Notes: generated by a model not told the origin, from the sequence alone. Shown: positions 35,556 to 45,955, counted from the stretch's first letter. The stretch is 64,000 nucleotides of DNA from Murinocardiopsis flavida (GCF_003014485.1 NZ_PYGA01000022.1:57864-121863); one strand, 5' to 3'. Made by a program: numbers and translations.

Positions 35556-37231
35556 CCTCGGTCAACGAGTCGAAGACCGCGGTCGCGACCGCGGCGCGGC
35601 CACAGCCCAAGGGCTCGATCATCGTCAGCTGGCTGACGTCGACCGACCACAAGGTCATCGGGTACATGTACCTGATCACCTCGTTCGGGTTCTTCCTCTT
35701 CGGCGGGATCCTCGCCCTGCTCATCCGGGCCGAGCTGTTCTCGCCCGGCATGCAGCTCATGACCGGTGAGCAGTTCAACCAGCTGTTCACCATGCACGGC
35801 ACGATCATGCTGCTGATGTTCGCGACCCCGCTGTTCGTCGGGTTCTCCAACATCATCATGCCGCTGCACATCGGCGCCCCCGACGTCGCGTTCCCGCGCA
35901 TCAACCTGTTCGGGTACTACCTGTTCCTGTTCGGCAGCCTCATCGCCGTGGGCGGGTTCCTGACCCCGGGCGGCGCGGCCAGCTTCGGCTGGTTCGCCTA
36001 CACACCGCTGTCCGACGCGGTGCGGTCGCCGGGGCTCGGCGGGGACCTGTGGCTCCTCGGCCTCGCGGTCAGCGGCCTGGGCACCATCCTCGGCGCGGTC
36101 AACTTCATCACCACCGGCCTGTGCATGCGCGCGCCCGGCATGACGATGTTCCGCATGTCGATCTTCTCCTGGAACACGATGCTGACCAGCGTGCTGGTCC
36201 TCATCGCCTTCCCGGTCCTCACCGCGGCCCTGATCGCCCTGGGCGCCGACCGGATGATCGGCACGCACGTGTTCGACCCAGCGCACGGCGGCGCGATCCT
36301 CTGGCAGCACCTCTTCTGGTTCTTCGGCCACCCGGAGGTCTACATCATCGCCTTGCCGTTCTTCGGCATCGCGACGGAGATCCTGCCGGTGTTCAGCCGC
36401 AAGCCGATCTTCGGCTACAAGACCCTGGTCGCCGCGACCATCGCCATCACCGGCCTGTCGGTCACCGTGTGGGCGCACCACATGTTCCCCACGGGCGCGG
36501 TCCTGCTGCCGTTCTTCTCCTTCATGTCGTTCCTCATCGCGGTGCCCACCGGGGTGAAGTTCTTCAACTGGATCGGCACGATGTGGCGCGGGCAGCTCAC
36601 CTTCGAGTCGCCCATGCTCTTCGTCATCGGCTTCCTGGTGACCTTCCTGTTCGGCGGGCTCACCGGCGTGCTGCTGGCGTCGCCGCCCATCGACTTCCAC
36701 GTCACCGACTCCTACTTCGTGGTGGCCCACTTCCACTACGTCGTGTTCGGCACGGTGGTGTTCGCGATGTTCGCCGGCTTCTACTTCTGGTGGCCCAAGT
36801 TCACCGGCAAGATGCTGAACGAGCCCCTCGCGAAGATCCATTTCTGGCTGCTGTTCTTCGGCTTCCACGGCACGTTCCTCGTCCAGCACTGGCTGGGCGC
36901 CGAGGGCTTTCCGCGCCGCTACGCCGACTACCTGCCCGAAGACGGGTTCACCGCGCTCAACCAGATCTCCTCGGTGAGCTCCTTCGTGCTGGGCGCGTCG
37001 ACGCTGATCTTCTTCTGGAACGTGTGGATCACCGCGAAGAACGCGCCGAAGGTCGAGGTCGACGACCCGTGGGGCTACGGCTGCTCGCTGGAGTGGGCGA
37101 CCTCCTGCCCGCCGCCGCGGCACAACTTCGTGTCGCTGCCGCGGATCCGCTCGGAGCGTCCGGCGTTCGACCTGCACCACCCGCACGCCGCCGCACCCGG
37201 TGCGGCTCCCGAACCGGTCGGCTCGAAGTAG
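35552..37231 (+). CDS. ctaD: Cytochrome c oxidase subunit I
   Basis: 559 aa, 12 membrane helices, catalytic subunit of the aa3 oxidase. Haem and copper ligands are visible in [10 protein letters not shown] (haem a), [17 protein letters not shown] (CuB His and the cross-linked Tyr), WAHHMF (two CuB His) and AHFHYVVFG (haem a3 and haem a). It reduces oxygen to water and pumps protons. Start ATG 35552 overlaps the ctaC stop. ctaF follows after 15 bp, so ctaC-ctaD-ctaF form one operon. Confidence 0.98.
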   Translation: MTSVNESKTAVATAARPQPKGSIIVSWLTSTDHKVIGYMYLITSFGFFLFGGILALLIRAELFSPGMQLMTGEQFNQLFTMHGTIMLLMFATPLFVGFSNIIMPLHIGAPDVAFPRINLFGYYLFLFGSLIAVGGFLTPGGAASFGWFAYTPLSDAVRSPGLGGDLWLLGLAVSGLGTILGAVNFITTGLCMRAPGMTMFRMSIFSWNTMLTSVLVLIAFPVLTAALIALGADRMIGTHVFDPAHGGAILWQHLFWFFGHPEVYIIALPFFGIATEILPVFSRKPIFGYKTLVAATIAITGLSVTVWAHHMFPTGAVLLPFFSFMSFLIAVPTGVKFFNWIGTMWRGQLTFESPMLFVIGFLVTFLFGGLTGVLLASPPIDFHVTDSYFVVAHFHYVVFGTVVFAMFAGFYFWWPKFTGKMLNEPLAKIHFWLLFFGFHGTFLVQHWLGAEGFPRRYADYLPEDGFTALNQISSVSSFVLGASTLIFFWNVWITAKNAPKVEVDDPWGYGCSLEWATSCPPPRHNFVSLPRIRSERPAFDLHHPHAAAPGAAPEPVGSK

Positions 37232-37246
37232 TAGGGCGCGTACACC

Positions 37247-37672
37247 ATGAAGATGCAGGCATACCTGTTTATGGCGGTCTCGACCTTCTTCGGGGCTGTC
37301 GCGGTCATCTACGCGTACTGGTCGTGGGTCGCCGAGAACCGCATCGAGTGGACCGGCACGGTCGCGCTCACCGTCGGTGTCGGGTTCGGCTGGATGATCG
37401 GGTTCTGGCTGTGGCAGGCCGCCCGCCGCAGCGAGCGCACCCACGGGCCGGCGCCCGAGGAGCGCCTCGACGGCGAGATCGCCGACAACGCCGGCGAGTT
37501 CGGGTTCTTCAGCCCGCACAGCTGGTGGCCGCTGTTCGTCGCCATGGCAGTGGCGTGGACCGCGGTGGGCGTCGCCATCGGCTGGTGGATGGTGTTCGTC
37601 GGCTTCCTGGCGATCATCCTGACCGCCATCGGCTGGGTCTTCGAGTACTACCGAGGCGAGTTCCAACACTGA
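37247..37672 (+). CDS. ctaF: Cytochrome c oxidase subunit IV (actinobacterial type)
   Basis: 141 aa with four membrane helices in two pairs (about 5-25, 38-56, 88-106, 109-130). MKMQAYLFMAVSTFFGAVAV at the start and IGWVFEYYRGEFQH at the end match the actinobacterial CtaF family, a small structural subunit of the bcc-aa3 supercomplex. It is the last gene of the ctaCDF operon and is followed by a stem-loop. Confidence 0.93.
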   Translation: MKMQAYLFMAVSTFFGAVAVIYAYWSWVAENRIEWTGTVALTVGVGFGWMIGFWLWQAARRSERTHGPAPEERLDGEIADNAGEFGFFSPHSWWPLFVAMAVAWTAVGVAIGWWMVFVGFLAIILTAIGWVFEYYRGEFQH

Positions 37673-37719
37673 GAACGACGCGGAAGGACACCTCCCGATA
37701 ACGGAGTCCTTTCGATCCG

Positions 37720-37764
37720 CCCCGGCAGGGTGACGATTCCACTGTGTTCGTTGCCCTGCCGGGG
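37720..37764 (+). terminator. Terminator-like stem after ctaF
   Basis: CCCCGGCAGGG (37720-37730) pairs with CCCTGCCGGGG (37754-37764) across a 23-nt loop, followed by TATTGTCGTT. Confidence 0.6.
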
Positions 37765-37916
37765 TATTGTCGTTGGGCGGCTCCTTACCCCACGGGGCTA
37801 CCCCCGTCATTTCGGCCGCTCTAATCCCATTTTCTTGGAAACTTTTTCGCTCGGCGGCGCGTCTCACCGGACGGTCCATTTCTGGATGCCGAGTCAGGAC
37901 GTTGGAGGTCGCACGC

Positions 37917-39314
37917 GTGAAGGGCAGCGCATTCCCTATGAAGACCCGACGGCTGGGGGTCGGGCTCGCGAGCCTGGCGCTCGTCGTCTCCGCTGCCGCG
38001 TGTACCGGTGAGGGCGCCGACGCCACCGGGGCCGAGGGCGGCGGATCCGATCCGGTCAAGGTGCAGATCGCGCCGGAGGACGGCGCGAAGAAGGTCCGCC
38101 CCGATCTTCCCGTCACGGTCACCGCCGACAACGGCGAGGTCAAGACCGTCAAGATCACCCAGAGCGGCGGGGCGGCCGACGAGAAGGAGAGCCCCGAGGG
38201 CGAGGGCGGCGGCAAAAAGGCCACGGCCGAGCTGAACGACGTCAAGGGCAGCCTGAACAAGGACAAGACCGAGTGGGTCAGCACGCAGACCCTTGTTCCG
38301 GGCGCCGACATCAAGGTCACCGCCACCGCCGAGAACGGCGACGGTGAGGAGACCGAGGTCGTCAGCGAGTTCAGCGCCGAGGCCGCCACCGACGGCAAGA
38401 AGCTCGAAGTGCAGTCGAACTTCCCGCAGAGCGGCGAGACCGTCGGTGTCGGCATGCCCGTCATCGTCAACTTCGACCTCCCGGTGACTAACAAGTTGCA
38501 GGTCGAGAACGCCATCGAGGTCGTCTCGGAGGAGCCGGCCGAGGGCGCCTGGAACTGGTTCGGCGACAAGATGGCGGTGTTCCGCCCGAGCGAGTACTGG
38601 AAGCCCGAGCAGAAGGTGCACGTCAACATGCGCCTGGCAGGGGTCCAGGCGGCCGATGGGGTCTACGGCGTCAAGAACCAGCGCCTCGACTTCGAGGTCG
38701 GCCGCGAGCAGATCACCACGATCGACGACAAGTCGCACCAGATGGTGGTCGAGCGCGACGGCAAGGAGATCAAGGACTTCCCCATCAGCAACGGCGACGC
38801 CTCCACGCTGAAGTACACCACCACCAGCGGTGTCCACCTGACCATGGAGAAGTACGCCCACCTGGTCATGGACTCCGCGACCGTCGGCGTCCCCAAGGGC
38901 CACCCCGACTACTACAAGCTCGACGTCAACTGGGCGGTGCGCTTCTCCAACAGCGGCGAGTTCACCCACGCCGCGCCGTGGAACGGCTCGCTGGGCCAGG
39001 CGAACATGAGCCACGGCTGCACCAACATGAGCACCGCCGACGCCAAGTGGTTCCACGACGAGTCGCTCATGGGCGACCCGTTCATCGTCGAGGGCACGAA
39101 GCGCGAGCTCGAGGTCGACAACGGCTGGGGCTACTGGCAGCGCTCGTGGGACGAGTGGCTGGAGCACAGCAAGACCGGCAAGGCCGACAAGACCGACGAC
39201 GAGGGCACCCCCGGGGCGTCCACCAGCAAGCCCGAGAACGGCGAGAAGGAGAACGCCGAGAGCGGCGAGAAGGACCAGAAGGACGACAAGGAGTCCGCGG
39301 GCGCCGGCAACTAG
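37917..39314 (+). CDS. L,D-transpeptidase lipoprotein (YkuD)
   Basis: 465 aa from GTG 37917 (GGAGG eight bases upstream; ATG 37938 is an alternative). A lipobox (VVSAAACTGEG) anchors it outside the membrane. Two Ig-like domains (about 45-260) lead to the YkuD catalytic domain, with the conserved His and the active Cys in MSHGCTNMSTADAKWFHD. It would cross-link peptidoglycan through 3-3 links. The C-terminal tail is charged and repetitive (EKENAESGEKDQKDDKES). The gene lies between the two convergent halves of the respiratory cluster. Confidence 0.93.
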   Translation: MKGSAFPMKTRRLGVGLASLALVVSAAACTGEGADATGAEGGGSDPVKVQIAPEDGAKKVRPDLPVTVTADNGEVKTVKITQSGGAADEKESPEGEGGGKKATAELNDVKGSLNKDKTEWVSTQTLVPGADIKVTATAENGDGEETEVVSEFSAEAATDGKKLEVQSNFPQSGETVGVGMPVIVNFDLPVTNKLQVENAIEVVSEEPAEGAWNWFGDKMAVFRPSEYWKPEQKVHVNMRLAGVQAADGVYGVKNQRLDFEVGREQITTIDDKSHQMVVERDGKEIKDFPISNGDASTLKYTTTSGVHLTMEKYAHLVMDSATVGVPKGHPDYYKLDVNWAVRFSNSGEFTHAAPWNGSLGQANMSHGCTNMSTADAKWFHDESLMGDPFIVEGTKRELEVDNGWGYWQRSWDEWLEHSKTGKADKTDDEGTPGASTSKPENGEKENAESGEKDQKDDKESAGAGN

Positions 39315-39335
39315 GCGCCCCCGCCCAGGTCCCCA

Positions 39336-39375
39336 ACGGCGCCCCGCAAGCCTCTCAGAGGCCGCGGGGCGCCGT
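39336..39375 (+). terminator. Terminator after the L,D-transpeptidase gene
   Basis: ACGGCGCCCCGC (39336-39347) pairs with GCGGGGCGCCGT (39364-39375), with an inner CCTCT/AGAGG stem. Confidence 0.8.
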
Positions 39376-39620
39376 CGTGCGCCACGGGCGTGCGCGGCCC
39401 CCGGCCCCGACGCCCCGCGGGGCGCAGGCGTGTGGGGGCAAGGGCGTCCCTGGCCACTTGGGACCGTTCCTAGGCTGCGCAAGGCTTTCCGGCAGCCTTG
39501 CCCAGGTGGGCTGTTGGAAGGGCGTTCTCGGCATTCTCCTCTGTGCTGGGTCGAGGTCTGCGGGGGAGCGGTGGTCTGCGGCGATGCGTACGGGGCCGAA
39601 GAAGGGCATGGAGAACGCGG
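39376..39620. other. Intergenic spacer between two terminators
   Basis: No gene, repeat or promoter that I can support. The short ORFs here have no ribosome site or typical codon use. Confidence 0.4.
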
Positions 39621-39666
39621 AAGGCCCGGCCGGAAGACCCCGCTTGTGGGGTTCCGGCCGGGCCTT
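39621..39666 (-). terminator. qcrB terminator
   Basis: AAGGCCCGGCCGGAA (39621-39635) and TTCCGGCCGGGCCTT (39652-39666) form a 15-bp stem with an inner CCCC/GGGG, just past the qcrB stop. Confidence 0.8.
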
Positions 39667-39686
39667 TCCGGGCCTCAGGAGGTGCG

Positions 39687-41351
39687 TCAGGGCGTCCTGA
39701 CGGTCTCCGACCTGTCGTGCTCCTCCGCTGCGTCCTCGAACCCGTCGTGGTGCAGGTGGTGGCCGCTGTTCGGCCGCACACCGTCGAAGGAGACGTTGTC
39801 CTTCGTGTACCAGTGGGCGAGGCCTTCGCGCAGGCGACCCATGATGCTGCGCTTGGCGGGCGACTCGACACCGTTCTCGTCCGTGGCGTCGACGTCGATG
39901 CGCGGCAGCGGCTTCTTGCTCTGCAACACGTGCACCATGTTCTCCGAGGACTCCTTGTGGACCTCGATGAACTCACCGCTCGGCAGCTGCTGGATCGTGC
40001 CGCTCTCGTACCCGTGCTCCAGGGTTTCGCGGTCGCGGCGTTGCAGACCCAGGCAGATCCGCTTGGCGATGATGAACGCGAGAACCGGCCCGACAAGCAC
40101 GGCCACCCGGAATATGTAGGTGGTCGTGTACAGGCTGATGGAGAACGTGTGCGACAGGATGTCGTTCGATCCGGCCAGCCAGAGCACGCCGTAGAACGTG
40201 ATGGCGGCGACGCCGAGCCCCGTGCGGGTGGGGGCGTTGCGCGGGCGGTCGGCGACGTTGTGGGGACGCCGGTCGCCGGTGATCCACGCCTCGATGAACG
40301 GCCACACCATCGGCCCCGTGAACACCAGACCCATGATGCCGAGACCGGGGACGAGCACCGCCGTGGGTATCGCATAACCCGCGATGTTGACGTCGAACCA
40401 GTTCGGGAAGATCCGCAGCGACCCTTCCAGGAAGCCCATGTACCAGTCGGGCTGGGTGCCCGCGCTGATGGACGTGGGACTGAACGGGCCGAACAGGTGG
40501 ATCGGGTTGATCTGCACGAACGCGGCGAGCCCCGCGATGATCGCGAAGGTGAAGAAGAAGAACCCGCCGGCCTTCACGGCGAACGCCGGGAACATCGGCG
40601 CGCCGATGTTCTTCTTCTCCGTCTCCTTGGCGCCGGGGTACTGCGTGTGCTTCTGGTGCCACAGGATCATGAAGTGCGCGGCGATGAGCGCGAGCAGCAC
40701 GGCGGGGATCACCAGGATGTGCAGCGAGTACAGCCGCGGGATGATCAGGTCGCCGGGGAACTCCCCGCCGAACAGGAACATCGAGACGTAGGTGCCCACC
40801 AGCGGCAGCGACATCATGACGCCCTGGAGGATCCGCAGGCCCATGCCCGAGGGCAGGTCGTCGGGGAGCGAGTAGCCGAAGAGGCCCTCGATCGTCGCCA
40901 GCATGAAGATGGTGGCGCCGATGACCCAGTTGATCTCGCGCGGCTTGCGGAAGGCCCCGGTGAAGAAGACCCGCAGCATGTGGAACACCAGCGAGGCGAC
41001 GAAGATCAGCGCCGCCCAGTGGTGGACCTGGCGCATGAACAGGCCGCCGCGCACGTCGAACGTGAGGTGCAGAGTGGACTCGTAGGCCCTGCTCATGCCC
41101 ACGCCGTTGAGGCGCTGGTAGGAGCCGTCGTAGGTGACGTGCTCCATGCTCGGGTCGAACCACAGGGTCAGAAAGACCCCGGAGAGCAGCAGGATGATGA
41201 ACGAGTAGAGCGCGATCTCGCCCAGCATGAACGACCAGTGGGTCGGGAAGACCTTGCGCAGGTTCTTCTCGCCCATTTTGGCCAGGTGGAACCGGTCGTC
41301 GATGAAGTTGCCGACGCCGCGCAGTGCCTTGGGAGGTTCGTTGGCGTTCAT
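39687..41351 (-). CDS. qcrB: Cytochrome bc1 complex cytochrome b subunit
   Basis: 554 aa, eight to nine membrane helices. The two haem b are held by His in the region THWSFMLGEIALYSF to HHWAALIFVASLVFHMLRVF; the PEWY-like loop reads QPDWYMGFLEG. It oxidises menaquinol. The C-terminal 150 residues form the cytosolic extension typical of actinobacteria. Start ATG 41351 lies 3 bp after the qcrA stop. Last gene of the ctaE-qcrC-qcrA-qcrB operon. Confidence 0.97.
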   Translation of the reverse strand: MNANEPPKALRGVGNFIDDRFHLAKMGEKNLRKVFPTHWSFMLGEIALYSFIILLLSGVFLTLWFDPSMEHVTYDGSYQRLNGVGMSRAYESTLHLTFDVRGGLFMRQVHHWAALIFVASLVFHMLRVFFTGAFRKPREINWVIGATIFMLATIEGLFGYSLPDDLPSGMGLRILQGVMMSLPLVGTYVSMFLFGGEFPGDLIIPRLYSLHILVIPAVLLALIAAHFMILWHQKHTQYPGAKETEKKNIGAPMFPAFAVKAGGFFFFTFAIIAGLAAFVQINPIHLFGPFSPTSISAGTQPDWYMGFLEGSLRIFPNWFDVNIAGYAIPTAVLVPGLGIMGLVFTGPMVWPFIEAWITGDRRPHNVADRPRNAPTRTGLGVAAITFYGVLWLAGSNDILSHTFSISLYTTTYIFRVAVLVGPVLAFIIAKRICLGLQRRDRETLEHGYESGTIQQLPSGEFIEVHKESSENMVHVLQSKKPLPRIDVDATDENGVESPAKRSIMGRLREGLAHWYTKDNVSFDGVRPNSGHHLHHDGFEDAAEEHDRSETVRTP

Positions 41352-41354
41352 GTT

Positions 41355-42464
41355 CTAGGCACCCCTCTCCGCATCCCAGAACGTGGGTCCGGGTGCGCTG
41401 GAGAAGTCTCCGCCGGCGACCAGGAAGCCCTCATCATCCACTGTAACCGGGAGCTGCGGGAGCGGCCGGTGGGCCGGGCCGAAGACGATTTCGGCGCCGT
41501 TGGCGGCGTCGAACGTCGACTGGTGGCACGGGCACAGGATGCGGTGGCTGGTCCGCTCGTACAGCGCAGCGGGGCAGCCCACGTGCGTGCAGATCTTGGA
41601 GTAGGCCACGATCCCCTTGTGCGTCCAGTTGAGCCGTTCCATCTCCGGGTTGAAGTCGTCCTCGGGCATCCTGATCAGCAGGATGACCGATTTGGCCTGT
41701 TCGTTGAGGCTCAACCCGTGCGCGTGCTCCGGGTCGGACTCATCGTGCTTCGGCAGCGCGGTGATCATCCCGCCGGGCTCGTTCTCCAGGTCGGCTTCCC
41801 GGATTTCGTGGTCGGTCCCCTCGACCACCATCCGCATGCCCTTGCGCCAGATGGTGTGGTGCAGCTTGTCGCCGGGGAGCGGCCCGGTGTCGCGCAGGAG
41901 CACGATGGGCGCGAGCCCCAGCGGGGCCATGGCGAGCAGCAGGGTGCGCCGCATCAGCTTGCGCTTGATGAACCCGCTCTCGTGCGCGCCGCGCATGAAG
42001 AAGTCGCCGAACGACGCCTTCTCCGTGGGCGCCGACGGGAACTCGTCGTAGGGGATCGCGACCTCGTAGTGCGGCATGACCTGCCGCACCCACACGGTCA
42101 TCCCCGCGCCGATGGCGAACAGCGCCAGCGCGATGGTGCCGCCGATCGCCATGTTGGCGTACTGCGCCGTCGCCGGATCGGCGATGCTCGGTTCGTCCTG
42201 CGCGTTCGGGTGGAAGTAGAAGTACGCGACGAAGAAGCCCACACCGGCCAGGAAGGCGACGAAGAACCACAGCGCCGCGACCTTCTCGCCCCTGCGCTGC
42301 ACCTCCTCGGGCCACACGTGGGTCTCATCGGCCGGGTACGGCCCCTGGTGCTCGCCGTGCGCGTCTGCGTTCGGGCCGACCAGGGTCTCGGAGTCGCCGC
42401 CGGTGGGCGTGCCGATGACCCTGCCGTTGTCGGCGTCGTCGTTGGTGTTGTTGTGATCAGTCAT
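41355..42464 (-). CDS. qcrA: Cytochrome bc1 complex Rieske iron-sulfur subunit
   Basis: 369 aa from ATG 42464, overlapping the qcrC stop by 8 nt. It has three membrane helices (about 65-85, 105-125 and 185-200), a feature of actinobacterial Rieske proteins, and a C-terminal domain with the 2Fe-2S ligands in CTHVGCPAALY and CPCHQSTFDA. It passes electrons from menaquinol to the diheme cytochrome. The acidic N-terminus (TDHNNTNDDADNG) is probably flexible. Confidence 0.97.
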   Translation of the reverse strand: MTDHNNTNDDADNGRVIGTPTGGDSETLVGPNADAHGEHQGPYPADETHVWPEEVQRRGEKVAALWFFVAFLAGVGFFVAYFYFHPNAQDEPSIADPATAQYANMAIGGTIALALFAIGAGMTVWVRQVMPHYEVAIPYDEFPSAPTEKASFGDFFMRGAHESGFIKRKLMRRTLLLAMAPLGLAPIVLLRDTGPLPGDKLHHTIWRKGMRMVVEGTDHEIREADLENEPGGMITALPKHDESDPEHAHGLSLNEQAKSVILLIRMPEDDFNPEMERLNWTHKGIVAYSKICTHVGCPAALYERTSHRILCPCHQSTFDAANGAEIVFGPAHRPLPQLPVTVDDEGFLVAGGDFSSAPGPTFWDAERGA

Positions 42465-43398
42465 GGGAACGCTGCTTCGCGGTAATCCAGATCGCGCACG
42501 CAACGATCAGGCTGATGCCGATGGTCCAACCGATGAACCCTTCGGCCACCTGCCCGACCCTGCCGAGCGCGAAGGGGCCACCTGCGTCGGGCTCCTCCTG
42601 GAGGTCGTTCACGTAGGCGATGATGTTCTGCTTGTCCTCGGCCGAGACGGTCGCGTCGTTGAAGACGGGCATCGCGCCGGGGCCGGTGAGCATGGCCTCG
42701 TAGAGCTGGCGGGGCGACGCCTCGTGCAGCTCGGGGGCCCAGCGGCCGTCGGTCAGCGCGCCGCCTGCCCCGGACCAGCTGTGGCAGTGCGCGCAGTTGG
42801 TCAGGTACAGCTTCATGCCGGCTTCGGTGTCGCTGTTGGAGGTGTAGGACGCGAAGGCCTCGTCGTACTCCTCCTTGGCCTTCTCGAACGCCTTCTCGCC
42901 CTCGTGGTCGGACGGGAACTGGTTGCGTTCGGGGGCGGTGGCCGGCACCAGGTCCTCTTCGGGGACCTTCGGGCCGTCGTCGCCGAACTCGTCCTCGTAG
43001 AAGGCGACGAGGTCGTCGATCTCGTCCTGGGTGAACGCCGGGTACTTGCGGGGCATCTGCTTGTCGGCGTTCATGGACGGCATGCGTCCCGTGCTCACCT
43101 GGAAGTCGACGGCGGCACCGCCGACGCCGATGAGTGAGGGCACGTCGGTGTCGCCGACGCGCTTGCCCTCGGCGTTCTTGCCGTGGCACGAGGCGCAGCT
43201 CTGGGCGAAGATCTCCTTGCCCTGGGCGAGGTCGATCTTGCCGTCGCTGCGCTCGGGTGCCGCCTGGTCCTGCTGCGCTTCCGCGCGGTCAGCGGTGGGC
43301 GCCAGGAAGGTGTAGCCCACGCCGAAGACGACCAGCGCGAGGATGACGACGACATACCCCGCCAGGGGATGCCGCCGCCGCGCGGTTATCCATTTCAC
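42457..43398 (-). CDS. qcrC: Diheme cytochrome c subunit of the bc1 complex
   Basis: 313 aa from GTG 43398 with ACGGGGAAA upstream. An N-terminal membrane anchor (about 13-33), two cytochrome c domains with CASCHGKNAEG and CAHCHSWSGAGG, and a C-terminal membrane helix (about 285-305). The two haems replace a soluble cytochrome c and wire the bc1 complex straight to the aa3 oxidase. Lies between ctaE and qcrA. Confidence 0.97.
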   Translation of the reverse strand: MKWITARRRHPLAGYVVVILALVVFGVGYTFLAPTADRAEAQQDQAAPERSDGKIDLAQGKEIFAQSCASCHGKNAEGKRVGDTDVPSLIGVGGAAVDFQVSTGRMPSMNADKQMPRKYPAFTQDEIDDLVAFYEDEFGDDGPKVPEEDLVPATAPERNQFPSDHEGEKAFEKAKEEYDEAFASYTSNSDTEAGMKLYLTNCAHCHSWSGAGGALTDGRWAPELHEASPRQLYEAMLTGPGAMPVFNDATVSAEDKQNIIAYVNDLQEEPDAGGPFALGRVGQVAEGFIGWTIGISLIVACAIWITAKQRSHD

Positions 43399-43414
43399 GG
43401 TTTCCCCGTTCGGG

Positions 43415-44038
43415 TCACTGAAGGAAGTAGATGGTTGCGAACAAAGCGATCCAGACCACGTCGACGAAGTGCCAGTAGTAGGACACGACGATCGCGCTGG
43501 TGGCCTGCTGGTGGGTGAAGCGCTTCGCGGCGTACGTGCGTCCCAGCATGATGAGGAACGCGATCAGCCCACCGATCACGTGGAGACCGTGGAAACCCGT
43601 GGTGAGGAAGAACATCGAGCCGTAGGCACTGGACTGCAAGGTGAGTCCGTGGTGCACGAGTTCGTAGTACTCGTACGCCTGGCCGAGGACGAAGAACAGG
43701 CCCATGAGGAACGAAATGACGAACCACATACGGAGCTTCCGCACATCACCGCGCTCGGCGGCCCAGACGCCCGCCTGCGCGGTGAAGCTGGAGGCCACCA
43801 GGACAACAGTGATGACGAGGGCGAGCGGAACGTTCAGTTCCACCTGGGGCCAGGGCCCCAGTGCTTCGTCGCCCTTGGTCACCGATCGGATGGTGAAGTA
43901 CATCGCGAACAGCGCTGCGAAGAACATGAGCTCGTTGGCGAGCCACACGATGGTGCCAACGCTCACCAGGTCAGGACGCTTGGCCGCACCATGTATCGGT
44001 GTCGGTGCTATTTCTTGTTTCGCGGTTGCTGTCGCCAC
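43415..44038 (-). CDS. ctaE: Cytochrome c oxidase subunit III
   Basis: 207 aa from GTG 44038 ([20 protein letters not shown]); no ATG lies in frame nearby. Five membrane helices, with [20 protein letters not shown] at the first, [19 protein letters not shown] in the middle and [20 protein letters not shown] at the end, all typical of subunit III. It stabilises the oxidase core. First gene of the operon ctaE-qcrCAB. Four ~51-bp repeats stand 76-275 bp upstream. Confidence 0.96.
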   Translation of the reverse strand: MATATAKQEIAPTPIHGAAKRPDLVSVGTIVWLANELMFFAALFAMYFTIRSVTKGDEALGPWPQVELNVPLALVITVVLVASSFTAQAGVWAAERGDVRKLRMWFVISFLMGLFFVLGQAYEYYELVHHGLTLQSSAYGSMFFLTTGFHGLHVIGGLIAFLIMLGRTYAAKRFTHQQATSAIVVSYYWHFVDVVWIALFATIYFLQ

Positions 44039-44113
44039 GTCTGCATTATTGCGGTATCCGGCGGGGTCTGCTGCCCGACCCCCCGAAACGCGCCGTACGG
44101 CATGTCGGAACTG

Positions 44114-44313
44114 CCCCCTCGGGGACCCCCTGCGGGGGGCCAGAGGCATTGCCTGCGGCCTCTCGCCCCCTCGGATGACCCCCGAGAGAGTGTTGAGGCA
44201 TTGCCTATGGCCTGTCACCCCTCGGGAATCCTGTGGGGGGCGAGAGGCCGTGCCTATGGCCCCGTGCCCCCTCGGATGACCCCCGAGAGAGCGTGAGGCA
44301 ATAGGCTCTACGG
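44114..44313. repeat. Four tandem ~51-bp repeats between ctaE and a receiver-like gene
   Basis: Units start at 44114, 44166, 44217 and 44267 (spacing 52, 51, 50 bp), each marked by a CCCCTCGG anchor. Units 2 and 4 share an exact 25-bp opening (CCCCCTCGGATGACCCCCGA and onward). Most units also carry AGGCATTGCCT or a decayed form, a small inverted repeat, and CTCGG/CCGAG pairs that could fold. It fills the divergent intergenic region. Confidence 0.75.
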
Positions 44314-44386
44314 CATCGAAGGCGGTCGGTCCCGGCACCACCCGGGCGCGCGGCCGGCGATTACCGGAGTTTAAGGACGGTCGACC

Positions 44387-44827
44387 ATGGGCACGAGCGG
44401 CGCGCAACCCGACGAGCGGACCACCCCGATGAAGGTCCTCCTCTTCAGCGATGACGCCGGTGTGCGCGAACAGGTGCGGCGCGCCGTGGGCCGCCGTCCC
44501 GCCGCCGATGTGCCCAAGGTCGAGTTCGTCGAGTGCGCCACAGCGCCCGCCGTCATGAAGCGCCTCGACGCCGGCGGCATCGACGTCGCGATCTTCGACG
44601 GCGAGGCGCAGCCGGCCGGCGGCATGGGCGTGTGCCGCCAGGCGAAGGACGAGATCTACCGGTGCCCCCCGGTCCTGCTGCTCATCGGGCGGCGCGACGA
44701 CGGCTGGCTGGCCACCTGGTCGCGCGCCGACAAGGTCGTCGCCCACCCCATCGACCCCGTCGCCATCGCCGAGTCCCTCGCCGAGCTCATGCGCGCCCGC
44801 GCCGCGGGGCTCGCGGCGACGCCGTGA
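44387..44827 (+). CDS. Receiver-like domain protein without an output domain
   Basis: 146 aa from ATG 44387, with AAGGACGG upstream. From residue 15 it follows a response-regulator receiver fold: [20 protein letters not shown] with the acidic pair, [20 protein letters not shown] with the candidate phospho-Asp, and a Lys in [12 protein letters not shown]. No DNA-binding domain follows. It could be a phosphotransfer or degenerate receiver; no kinase gene is adjacent. Positioned just before trpD. Confidence 0.75.
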   Translation: MGTSGAQPDERTTPMKVLLFSDDAGVREQVRRAVGRRPAADVPKVEFVECATAPAVMKRLDAGGIDVAIFDGEAQPAGGMGVCRQAKDEIYRCPPVLLLIGRRDDGWLATWSRADKVVAHPIDPVAIAESLAELMRARAAGLAATP

Positions 44828-44902
44828 CCCCCTGACCGGACCCTGGCGCCGCCCGGCCGCGCGCAGGGCCCGCTGTGTCGCACCGCCCTCTTGAGGAAGC
44901 CC

Positions 44903-45955
44903 ATGAACGCCGCACGAACCACCTGGTCCGATCTGATCAACGCGCTGCTCTCCGGTGCGACCCTCGCCGCGGCCGAGACCGAGTGGGCGATGAACGAGAT
45001 CATGTCGGGGTCGGCCACGGACGCCCAGATCGCGGGGTTCGCCATCGCGCTGCGCGCCAAGGGCGAGACCGTCGAGGAGGTCACCGGCCTCGCCGACGGC
45101 ATGCTCGACAACGCCGTCCAGATCGGTGTGCCCGGCACCACGCTCGACATCGTCGGCACCGGCGGCGACCAGGCGCACACCGTCAACGTGTCGACCATGG
45201 CGGCGATCGTCGCGGCGGCCACGGGCGTCCGGGTGGTCAAGCACGGCAACAGGGCGGCGTCATCGTCGTGCGGGACCGCCGACGTCCTGGAGCGGCTCGG
45301 TGTGGTCATCGACCTCGCCCCGCGGTACACGGCGCGGGTCGCGGAGGAGGCGGGGATCACCTTCTGCTTCGCGCCCCTGTTCCACCCGTCGTTGCGCTAC
45401 GCGGCGAAACCGCGCCGGGAGCTCGCGGTGCCGACCGTGTTCAACTTCCTCGGCCCGCTCACCAACCCCGCCCGGACGACCGCCGCGGCCGTGGGCGTGT
45501 TCGACCCCGGAATGAGCGAGGTCATCGCCGGGGTGTTCGCCCGCAGGGGCATGTCGGCCGTTGTGTTCCGCGGCGACGACGGCCTCGACGAGCTCACCAC
45601 GACCACCACGTCCACGGTGTGGACGGTCCACGACGGCGCGGTGCGGCGCGAGGTGCTCGACCCGGCGGGACTGGGGATCGAGCGGGCCGCGCCCGACGCG
45701 CTGCGCGGCGGCGACGTCGAGTACAACGCCGCGGTCGTCCGCGACATGGTGGCGGGCGCCGCGGGGCCGGTGCGCGACGCGGTGCTGCTCAACGCCGCCG
45801 CGGGGGTCGCGGCGGCGCGCGGCGTGGGCGGGTCGCTCGCCGATGCGCTGCCCGACGCGCTCGCCGCGGCCGCCGAGGCGGTCGACAGCGGAGCCGCGGC
45901 CGCCCTGCTCGACCGGTGGATCGAGACCAGCCAGTCCTACGCCAAGGCGTCCTGA
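44903..45955 (+). CDS. trpD: Anthranilate phosphoribosyltransferase
   Basis: 350 aa from ATG 44903 with GAGGAAG upstream. It joins anthranilate to PRPP, the second step of tryptophan synthesis. The PRPP loop is [20 protein letters not shown], with [18 protein letters not shown] and the Mg-binding [15 protein letters not shown]. The gene stands alone, away from other trp genes, next to the respiratory cluster as in M. tuberculosis. Confidence 0.95.
   Translation: MNAARTTWSDLINALLSGATLAAAETEWAMNEIMSGSATDAQIAGFAIALRAKGETVEEVTGLADGMLDNAVQIGVPGTTLDIVGTGGDQAHTVNVSTMAAIVAAATGVRVVKHGNRAASSSCGTADVLERLGVVIDLAPRYTARVAEEAGITFCFAPLFHPSLRYAAKPRRELAVPTVFNFLGPLTNPARTTAAAVGVFDPGMSEVIAGVFARRGMSAVVFRGDDGLDELTTTTTSTVWTVHDGAVRREVLDPAGLGIERAAPDALRGGDVEYNAAVVRDMVAGAAGPVRDAVLLNAAAGVAAARGVGGSLADALPDALAAAAEAVDSGAAAALLDRWIETSQSYAKAS

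Noticed and set aside
35432..38629. 1065-codon minus-strand ORF opposite ctaC-ctaD-ctaF and the L,D-transpeptidase
   Set aside because: Covers several well-supported genes in antisense, with no recognisable domain.
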